DNA of 23,200 nt from Prevotellaceae bacterium (GTDB lineage Bacteria > Bacteroidota > Bacteroidia > Bacteroidales > Bacteroidaceae): NCBI GenBank assembly GCA_021153165.1, contig JAGKTZ010000029.1, positions 1 to 23,200 on the forward strand, read 5' to 3'. Below the pieces are notes generated by a model that searched no databases, was not told the DNA's origin, and saw only the letters and a program-made list of their open reading frames with translations. The position numbers were made by a program, and so were the translations under genes. The first letter of the stretch is position 1, and each line of letters begins with the position of its first letter. Shown here in pieces: positions 7,678-13,432 of this stretch.

Positions 7678-8460
7678 TTATTCGTAATATTCTATCTCTC
7701 GAGTCTCATACAAGTACTCCCCTCTGCTATTTTTATACTCTCTCGCTACCCAATTTCCAAAGTTATCATTTGAGTGAGCTACGAGTTTATATTTCAATGT
7801 CACATAAAGGTCTTCCATGGAGTCGCCCTTATGTAAATCTGAGTATTGCAGTCCTGCATCATAATACTCACGCTCTATACCTGTCACCATGCCCTTCGAA
7901 TCATATAAGTAGGTATAAACATCAGGCATACCCTCCGACTCTGATGTCACACTGAAATAATCTGGGCGTGCAACGGATTCTTTGCAACCAAATTGTACAT
8001 AAACAGTGTGATCATATTCAGTCTCTGTAATATTAAATTGCACAAACTTATAGCCATTATTTATTCCCCGCTCAACTTTCACCCTACTATCTGGACTCTT
8101 TGCAGACTCAACCTTTCCCTCTTTATCAAAAAAAGCTGTAAACATATCATCCGCACTCCCAGCATCTCCGAGACCGAAGCGCACTGATTTCACATCGCCA
8201 TTAAGCCCCATCAACTGACAGTCATTGCGCCCAGCTTTCACAACAGACTTTTGCTCTTCTGTCTTATCTTCGACAGGCTTTTTATCCTCTTCATTCACTG
8301 GCACATCATTTTCCACCGACGTGGTGGCTACTATATCATCTTGTCCATCTAATTCTTTATCTGCTTTACCTACAAATAGGCCAAATTTATAAACCAAAAC
8401 GCACAACACAACAAAACCCAGAAAAGCCGCTAACACTCCAAACACTTTCAACTTGTTCAT
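7678..8460 (-). CDS. Membrane-anchored protein of unknown function
   Basis: I do not recognise this 260-residue protein. It starts with a short basic N-terminus and one hydrophobic helix (about residues 6-30). A cysteine lies within it (C20), but the residue before it is Leu, so it is not a good lipobox and I read the helix as a membrane anchor. An acidic, Glu/Asp/Lys/Thr/Val-rich linker follows (about 33-75). The rest (about 80-260) is a periplasmic or surface domain rich in Tyr, Gly and charged residues, starting LMGLNGDVKSVRF, with strand-like segments of the form Y-x-Y-D-x-x-G (YTYLYDSKGMVTGIEREYYD). That style resembles beta-rich repeat proteins of Bacteroidota but I can name no family. 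It has its own promoter and is a single-gene unit. Confidence 0.75.
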   Translation of the reverse strand: MNKLKVFGVLAAFLGFVVLCVLVYKFGLFVGKADKELDGQDDIVATTSVENDVPVNEEDKKPVEDKTEEQKSVVKAGRNDCQLMGLNGDVKSVRFGLGDAGSADDMFTAFFDKEGKVESAKSPDSRVKVERGINNGYKFVQFNITETEYDHTVYVQFGCKESVARPDYFSVTSESEGMPDVYTYLYDSKGMVTGIEREYYDAGLQYSDLHKGDSMEDLYVTLKYKLVAHSNDNFGNWVAREYKNSRGEYLYETREIEYYE

Positions 8461-8490
8461 ATTAACCTGATTTTAGAGTTATACATGTCG

Positions 8491-8521
8491 CAAATATACG
8501 ACTTTTTCACCACAGACCAAG
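8491..8521 (-). promoter_or_regulatory. Promoter of the 260-residue membrane protein gene
   Basis: CTTG (8521-8518), a 19-base spacer and TATATTTG (8498-8491) fit the Bacteroidota -33/-7 pattern. The predicted start is near 8484, leaving a 5' leader of about 24 bases. This makes it unlikely that the gene depends on the more distant promoter at 8827-8858. Confidence 0.65.
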
Positions 8522-8642
8522 TGTTGCAACTATTATTTCTATCACACCGGAGACGCCAAGTAAAAATCAGAAAAGCATATCACGCCAAATTAAGTTTATT
8601 TGTGCTTTTTTAAGAATCCAAACTTACCTTTTCCACCGCAGA

Positions 8643-8740
8643 TTTAGCCTTTTTCAAAAAAGTCAAAGCCTTGTGAAAATTACCCAAGGTTTTTTGCAAA
8701 CTTCCTAAGACCTTTTTCAAATTATCTTAGACCTTTTTCA
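8643..8740. repeat. Three imperfect copies of TTAGACCTTTTTCA
   Basis: The copies are TTTAGCCTTTTTCA at 8643-8656, TAAGACCTTTTTCA at 8706-8719 and TTAGACCTTTTTCA at 8727-8740. The second and third are 21 bases apart (two helical turns) and 13 of 14 bases identical. Related words occur nearby at 8500-8508 and in the other long gap at 17235-17330. This could be an array of binding sites or a degenerate dispersed repeat. Confidence 0.5.
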
Positions 8741-8775
8741 CCACGAAATGCTGCGAAATTTTCGCCATTTTTAGG

Positions 8776-8820
8776 GTAAAAATAAAGGGATAAAGGCTAT
8801 TCGAACCTTATCCCTACTTT
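8776..8820 (-). ncRNA. Candidate short RNA, copy 1 (hairpin with CCC-T-rich-CCC tail)
   Basis: Directly downstream of a full promoter (8827-8858), the minus strand would give a transcript of about 45 bases. It starts near ACAAAG and forms a hairpin from GGGATAAGG (8814-8806) and CCTTTATCCC (8796-8787) with one bulged A. It ends in TTTATTTTTA followed by CCC. The copy at 17344-17389 has the same promoter spacing, the same start region and a hairpin of different sequence but the same plan and tail. No open reading frame fits inside. It could instead be a terminator placed in a long leader for the gene at 7678-8460. Confidence 0.45.
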
Positions 8821-8826
8821 GTAGTA

Positions 8827-8858
8827 CAAAGATAACACTTTTTTGCGCAAAAACCAAA
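8827..8858 (-). promoter_or_regulatory. Promoter of short RNA candidate, copy 1
   Basis: TTTG (8858-8855), exactly 20 bases, TATCTTTG (8834-8827): both boxes match the Bacteroidota consensus. The -7 box overlaps a 7+1+7 palindrome CTTTGTAGTACAAAG (8817-8831, plus-strand reading), which could be a regulator site. A/T-rich sequence with TTAAAATA and TTAAATA lies upstream of the -33 box, as in copy 2. Confidence 0.6.
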
Positions 8859-9019
8859 TGCTATTTTAAGAATATTTAAGAAATCAACCCTCTCATTTTA
8901 ACATTTCGCCACGACATCAAATACGGGGGATTTTTCGCAAACGATAGTGGCATTTTTCAACCTCAGTGAGCATCTGTCTCCTCTTTTCATACGATTTCGC
9001 TAATTTCTTAGAAATTAAT

Positions 9020-9050
9020 TTTGCTCTCCGCTCTCATTTTGCTATCTTCG
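9020..9050 (+). promoter_or_regulatory. Promoter of fhs
   Basis: TTTG (9020-9023), a 19-base spacer and TATCTTCG (9043-9050) fit the Bacteroidota promoter with one mismatch in the -7 box. A second -7-like box, TACATTTG (9066-9073), is an exact consensus match but its only upstream TTTG (9038-9041) is 24 bases away. The first gives a leader of about 40 bases, the second about 16. Confidence 0.55.
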
Positions 9051-9095
9051 CAAAGAAATAGATATTACATTTGCACAACAAAAATCAAATCAAAT

Positions 9096-10757
9096 ATGAA
9101 AACAGACCTCGAAATTGCTCACAGCACGACGCTGAAAAACATCGACGAAGTAGCCGCAACCATGCAAATCCCTACCGACGAGCTGGAACACTACGGCAAG
9201 TATATCGCAAAACTGCCCTTGCACCTGATGAAGGAACAGAAGGGTAAATTGATCCTTGTGACCGCGATCACAGCAACACGTGCCGGCATCGGTAAGACTA
9301 CGGTTTCGATCGGCCTTGCCTTGGGTCTGAACAAGATTGGTAGACGTGCTGTCGTGGCACTGCGCGAACCTTCACTCGGTCCCTGCTTCGGTATGAAGGG
9401 CGGTGCTGCTGGTGGTGGCTATGCTCAGGTGTTGCCGATGGAAAAGATTAACTTGCACTTCACAGGCGATTTCCACGCTATCACATCTGCCCACAATATG
9501 ATCGCAGCCTTGCTGGACAATTACCTCTATCAACACGAAGCGGAAGGTTTCGGACTGAAGGAAATCCTGTGGCGCCGTGTGCTCGACGTGAACGACCGCT
9601 CATTGCGCAGCATCGTAACGGGTCTGGGTCCTGCGACTAATGGTATCACTCAACAAGCAGGCTTCGATATCACACCAGCTTCGGAATTGATGGCGATCCT
9701 TTGCCTTGCCAACGATGAAGCTGACCTGCGCCGCCGCGTGGAAAACATCCTGCTCGGTTATACTTACGAAGGCAAACCTTTCACAGTGAAAGATCTCGGC
9801 GCAGCTGGTTCGGTGATGGTATTGCTCAAGGATGCTATCCAGCCCAACTTGGTGCAAACTACCGAGAACACACCTGCTATCGTACACGGTGGACCATTTG
9901 CCAACATCGCCCACGGTTGCAACTCAATCTTCGCGACCAAGATGGCACTGGCCAACAGCGAATATACGATTACCGAGGCGGGCTTTGGCGCAGACCTTGG
10001 TGCGGAAAAATTTTACAATATCCTCTGCCGCAAGAGTGGCTTGCAACCCGACCTGACCGTAATCGTGGCTACAGCACAAGGCTTGAAGATGCACGGCGGT
10101 GTAGACTTGGACAAAATCAAAGAGCCTAATATGGAAGGTCTGCGTACTGGTCTGGCTAACTTGGACCGCCACGTACAAAACCTGCGTGGTTTCGGTCAAT
10201 CTGTAGTAGTGGTGTTCAACCGCTTTGCTACGGATACTGACGAAGAAATGGCACTCCTGCGCCAGCACTGCGAAGAAGATTTGGGCTTGCCGTTCGTGAT
10301 TAACAACGCTTTCGCACTTGGTGGCGAGGGTGCAGTGGAAATGGCACACGTCGTAGAACAGGCTATCCAAAACAACCCCTCTGCGCCGTTGCAATTCACT
10401 TATAGCGACGACGACAATATTCGCACAAAAATCGAAAAGGTGGCTAAGACCATCTATGGCGCCGACGGCATCGACATTGCTCCTGCGGCAATGAAGCGCA
10501 TCAAGTTGGCAGAAGAACACGGCATGTCGCAATTCCCCGTATGTATTGCCAAGACGCAATTCTCATTCTCGGGAGATGCCAAGAAGTACGGCGTAGCGAC
10601 AGGCTTCCGCTTGCAAATCAAAGATGTCGTGCTCAATGCTGGTGCAGAAATGATCGTGGCGATCGCTGGCGACATCTTGCGCATGCCAGGTCTGCCCAAG
10701 GTGCCACAAGCCAACCATATCGACTTCGTGGACGGCGAAATCGTAGGTTTGAGTTAA
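9096..10757 (+). CDS. fhs: Formate--tetrahydrofolate ligase
   Basis: Makes 10-formyltetrahydrofolate from formate, tetrahydrofolate and ATP in the cytoplasm, supplying one-carbon units for purines and formyl-Met-tRNA. The start at 9096 (MKTDLEIAHSTTLKNIDEVA) matches the usual N-terminus and gives 553 residues, the normal size; an ATG 75 bases upstream would add a non-conserved extension and overlap the promoter. The P-loop is present in the unusual form ATRAGIGKTT (Lys67), where most family members have PTPAGEGKTT. It is followed by the conserved REPSLGPCFGMKGGAAGGGYAQV and NLHFTGDFHAITSAHN. The second half contains TEAGFGADLGAEKF and VIVATAQGLKMHGG. It is transcribed divergently from the 260-residue protein gene, and aroA follows after 111 bases. 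Confidence 0.97.
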   Translation: MKTDLEIAHSTTLKNIDEVAATMQIPTDELEHYGKYIAKLPLHLMKEQKGKLILVTAITATRAGIGKTTVSIGLALGLNKIGRRAVVALREPSLGPCFGMKGGAAGGGYAQVLPMEKINLHFTGDFHAITSAHNMIAALLDNYLYQHEAEGFGLKEILWRRVLDVNDRSLRSIVTGLGPATNGITQQAGFDITPASELMAILCLANDEADLRRRVENILLGYTYEGKPFTVKDLGAAGSVMVLLKDAIQPNLVQTTENTPAIVHGGPFANIAHGCNSIFATKMALANSEYTITEAGFGADLGAEKFYNILCRKSGLQPDLTVIVATAQGLKMHGGVDLDKIKEPNMEGLRTGLANLDRHVQNLRGFGQSVVVVFNRFATDTDEEMALLRQHCEEDLGLPFVINNAFALGGEGAVEMAHVVEQAIQNNPSAPLQFTYSDDDNIRTKIEKVAKTIYGADGIDIAPAAMKRIKLAEEHGMSQFPVCIAKTQFSFSGDAKKYGVATGFRLQIKDVVLNAGAEMIVAIAGDILRMPGLPKVPQANHIDFVDGEIVGLS

Positions 10758-10868
10758 ACCTGCGGCTTTCGTAACTAAGCGAGAAGCGGCTTTCTTCAAT
10801 CCAAAGAAGTTGTTTTCTCCGACTCACAGAAGCGACATCCAACTACAATTAGACAAGCGCTACGGTTT

Positions 10869-12107
10869 ATGGGACTTTCATTAACCTTCCCTGAAAAACT
10901 TCGTGCAACAATCACTCTCCCCGGTTCGAAGAGTATTGCTGCACGAGCGCTCATTTTGTCCGCCCTCTCGGGTGGGCGACAGGTGCTCAACTTGTCTGAC
11001 TGCGACGATACACAAGCGCTGCTCAAAGCCTTGACGCACGACACAGAAACCGTCGACATCGGCGCAGCAGGTACGGCGATGCGTTTTCTGACTGCCTACT
11101 TTGCGACACAAAGTGGGACTCAGCATTTACTCACCGGGACAGAGCGTATGCAGCAGCGGCCCATTTCTATATTAGTGGAAGCCCTGCAGACACTGGGTGC
11201 CGACATCACCTACACAGGTCAGGTGGGCTATCCACCGCTCCTGATTAAAGGCAAAGATATCCAGGGCGGCGAGGTGCGACTCTCCGCCGAAGTGAGTTCA
11301 CAATACATCTCGGCACTACTGATGGTAGGACCCATGCTACGAGACGGACTCCGCTTGCAATTGGAAGGCACCATTGCGTCACGCCCCTACATCGAAATGA
11401 CGCTGGGACTGATGCGCGAATTTGGCGCCAAGGCATCGTGGACCGACGCCAAAACCATTTGCGTAGCACCTGGCGGCTATTCTCGCACGGCCGAGTTCGT
11501 CGTAGAACCAGATTGGAGTGCGGCGTCCTATTGGTATGAGATGGTGGCACTAAGCAACGACGCAGAAGCAGAAATCCACTTGCCCTACTTACAAGCAGAA
11601 AGTTTGCAGGGCGACAGCGTTGTGAAAGATTTATTCCATCACTTGGGTGTCGACACACGCTTTGATGACGAAGGAGCAACCTTGACCAAAAAGGCATTTT
11701 CTCCCACCTCAACAACATGGGAAGTAGACTTTTCGCAATTCCCCGACTTGGCGCAAACATTTGTCGCCACCTGTGCGGTACTGCGTCAACCCTTCCACTT
11801 CACAGGTCTGCAAAGTTTGCGCATCAAGGAGACCGACCGCATCGCAGCCTTGGTGGCGGAACTAGGCAAACTGGGCATTATGCTAGAAGCCGAAGCCTCT
11901 TCTATCGCTTATCAACCGCAGCAACAAAACTCCGCCGCACTGGCGCAACCAGAAATTGCAACCTACGAAGACCATCGGATGGCGATGTGCATTGCTCCCT
12001 GCGCGATGCGACAACCTGGGATCAAAATCCTACACCCCGAGGTGGTCAACAAATCTTATCCCACCTTTTGGGAAGATTTGCAACGGGTCGGCGTGATTTT
12101 GCAATAA
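10869..12107 (+). CDS. aroA: 3-phosphoshikimate 1-carboxyvinyltransferase (EPSP synthase)
   Basis: Sixth step of the shikimate pathway: transfers enolpyruvyl from PEP to shikimate-3-phosphate. The 412 residues show the two-lobe family pattern: LPGSKSIAARALILSAL (Lys21, Ser22, Arg26 of the substrate site), GAAGTAMRFLTAYF, LTGTERMQQRPISILVEAL, SSQYISALLM, EPDWSAASYWYE, SLRIKETDRIAALV, YEDHRMAMCIAP and NKSYPTFWEDLQ. A24-A25 replace the more usual S-N before Arg26, and G-A-A-G-T replaces G-N-A-G-T. The length is slightly shorter than E. coli AroA (427), as is common in Bacteroidota. It sits 111 bases after fhs and 55 before the next gene. I saw no separate promoter I trust. Confidence 0.96.
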   Translation: MGLSLTFPEKLRATITLPGSKSIAARALILSALSGGRQVLNLSDCDDTQALLKALTHDTETVDIGAAGTAMRFLTAYFATQSGTQHLLTGTERMQQRPISILVEALQTLGADITYTGQVGYPPLLIKGKDIQGGEVRLSAEVSSQYISALLMVGPMLRDGLRLQLEGTIASRPYIEMTLGLMREFGAKASWTDAKTICVAPGGYSRTAEFVVEPDWSAASYWYEMVALSNDAEAEIHLPYLQAESLQGDSVVKDLFHHLGVDTRFDDEGATLTKKAFSPTSTTWEVDFSQFPDLAQTFVATCAVLRQPFHFTGLQSLRIKETDRIAALVAELGKLGIMLEAEASSIAYQPQQQNSAALAQPEIATYEDHRMAMCIAPCAMRQPGIKILHPEVVNKSYPTFWEDLQRVGVILQ

Positions 12108-12162
12108 TATTTTCCGCATAAACCTCATACAATAGCAACATACTCTCACAGCAATAGCATTT

Positions 12163-12603
12163 ATGAAGATACTCATCCTACTCCTCGTTGTCTTGTGCGT
12201 CGTAGCCTTCATTGCAGGGCTCATACGTAACCATATTAATCGCCAGAAAGTGGAAAGCGGCGAACTGGAACGTATGCCCGAGATACAACCCGCTCCAGCG
12301 GACGGCTGCTGTGGTCAACACGAGACGTGCGAAAAGGAAAGTTTGCTGGCAGCCGTTTCGAAAGACGTAGAATACTACGAGGACGAAGAACTCGACGCCT
12401 TCCGCGGCGTACCCTCCGACGCCTTCACCGATGAAGTGACGGACCAATTTCGCGAAGTGCTTTACACTATGCGTAGCACAGAAGTGGCAGGCTGGGTGAG
12501 GTCTTTGCATCTGCGCGGTATCGAACTGCCCGATGGCATCAAGGACGAGGTAATTATGATCGTAGGTGAACTGCGTGAATCCGGACAAGCACATAAGTTA
12601 TAA
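12163..12603 (+). CDS. Small membrane-anchored protein with a Cys/His cluster
   Basis: A 146-residue protein. It starts with a strongly hydrophobic helix (ILILLLVVLCVVAFIAGLI, residues 3-21) followed by basic residues, so it is probably anchored with the rest in the cytoplasm. At residues 49-57 it has CCGQHETCE, a compact cysteine/histidine cluster able to bind a metal such as zinc. The remainder is acidic and then helical, ending RSLHLRGIELPDGIKDEVIMIVGELRESG. From memory, similar short proteins in Bacteroides genomes are often labelled phospholipase without support. It lies 17 bases before the ZnuB-like permease gene, so a role in handling the transported metal is a reasonable inference. 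No function is proven. Confidence 0.85.
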   Translation: MKILILLLVVLCVVAFIAGLIRNHINRQKVESGELERMPEIQPAPADGCCGQHETCEKESLLAAVSKDVEYYEDEELDAFRGVPSDAFTDEVTDQFREVLYTMRSTEVAGWVRSLHLRGIELPDGIKDEVIMIVGELRESGQAHKL

Positions 12604-12619
12604 TATCCGTTCACAAATT

Positions 12620-13432
12620 ATGATACTAACCCACACTTTCTTCCAGCATTCTTTGCTCGGAGCGCTATTGGCTTCGATGCTTTGCGCGATGATAGGCACA
12701 TACGTCGTGACACGGCGCATGGTCATCGTCGGCGGAGGCATTGCGCATGCTTCGCTTGGAGGTGTTGGACTTGGCGCCTACTTTGGTTTCTCGCCGCTAC
12801 TGGGTGCGACAGGATTTGCCCTGCTCTCGGGCTTCGCTATCGAGGGTTTGTCGCGTCGATACGTTCGCGAGGATTCCGCCATCGCCATGTTGTGGACACT
12901 AGGTATGAGCATTGGTATCCTAGCCGTATATTTGACGCCAGGATTTATGACGGATTTGCCACTCTATCTCTTCGGCGATATACTTTCTATCAGCAAGATG
13001 GATTTATATCTGACCGGTGCGCTCACACTCGTTTGCGGCGCAGTATTTTCCCTACTCTCATCCACAATTATCGCCGTAGCGTACGACCGCGACTTTGCCC
13101 GCACACAAGGACTCCCCGTCCAGTGGATAGAAACCTTGATGATTTCGCTCACATGTCTCACCATTGTGGCATGCCTTCAGATGGTGGGCATAGTCTTAGT
13201 AATCTCGTTGCTCTCAGTTCCCCAAAGTACAGCAGGACTATTCGTCCGCTCGTTCCGAGGTATGATCTTCGGCTCATTTATCGCCGCCTTTGTAGCTTGT
13301 GTCGGCGGATTGTGGTTGTCCTACCTATTAAACTTGCCCTGTGGTCCTACTATTATACTATTATCTATACTCGGCTATTTCGTTTGCCGCACAATAAAAG
13401 CACTAACACCTCGTTTTAAAAAGATAGCGTGA
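12620..13432 (+). CDS. ZnuB-like metal (Zn/Mn/Fe) ABC transporter permease
   Basis: A 270-residue polytopic membrane protein of the ABC-3 (ZnuB/MntB/TroC) family, which moves divalent metal ions across the inner membrane. I chose the ATG at 12620 (MILTHTFFQHSLLGALLASM) because the family starts this way; an upstream in-frame ATG at 12566 lies inside the previous gene. About eight hydrophobic segments are visible. Conserved pieces are YVVTRRMVIVGGGIAHASLGGVG near the N-terminus and the long hydrophobic segment ending VISLLSVPQSTAGLFV, close to the family consensus ALLVxPAATA. The ATPase and metal-binding protein are not adjacent. The stop codon overlaps the next start (GTGA), and the Cys/His protein lies just upstream. 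Substrate metal cannot be told from the sequence. Confidence 0.92.
   Translation: MILTHTFFQHSLLGALLASMLCAMIGTYVVTRRMVIVGGGIAHASLGGVGLGAYFGFSPLLGATGFALLSGFAIEGLSRRYVREDSAIAMLWTLGMSIGILAVYLTPGFMTDLPLYLFGDILSISKMDLYLTGALTLVCGAVFSLLSSTIIAVAYDRDFARTQGLPVQWIETLMISLTCLTIVACLQMVGIVLVISLLSVPQSTAGLFVRSFRGMIFGSFIAAFVACVGGLWLSYLLNLPCGPTIILLSILGYFVCRTIKALTPRFKKIA

Larger units (their letters stand above)
8522..9019. other. Divergent intergenic region with iterated CCTTTTTCA motif and a small-RNA-like unit
   Basis: No protein-coding gene is visible between the divergent 260-residue protein gene and fhs. The A/T-rich stretch at about 8640-8745 repeats the motif TTAGACCTTTTTCA three times with small changes (8643, 8706, 8727; the last two 21 bases apart). 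Beyond it lie the hairpin and promoter of the short minus-strand RNA candidate (8776-8858). The rest (8860-9019) shows nothing I can name until the fhs promoter. Confidence 0.55.

Noticed and set aside
10762..10794. Nine-base direct repeat GCGGCTTTC in the fhs-aroA gap
   Set aside because: Short, only two copies, with no adjacent structure or promoter; it can be chance.
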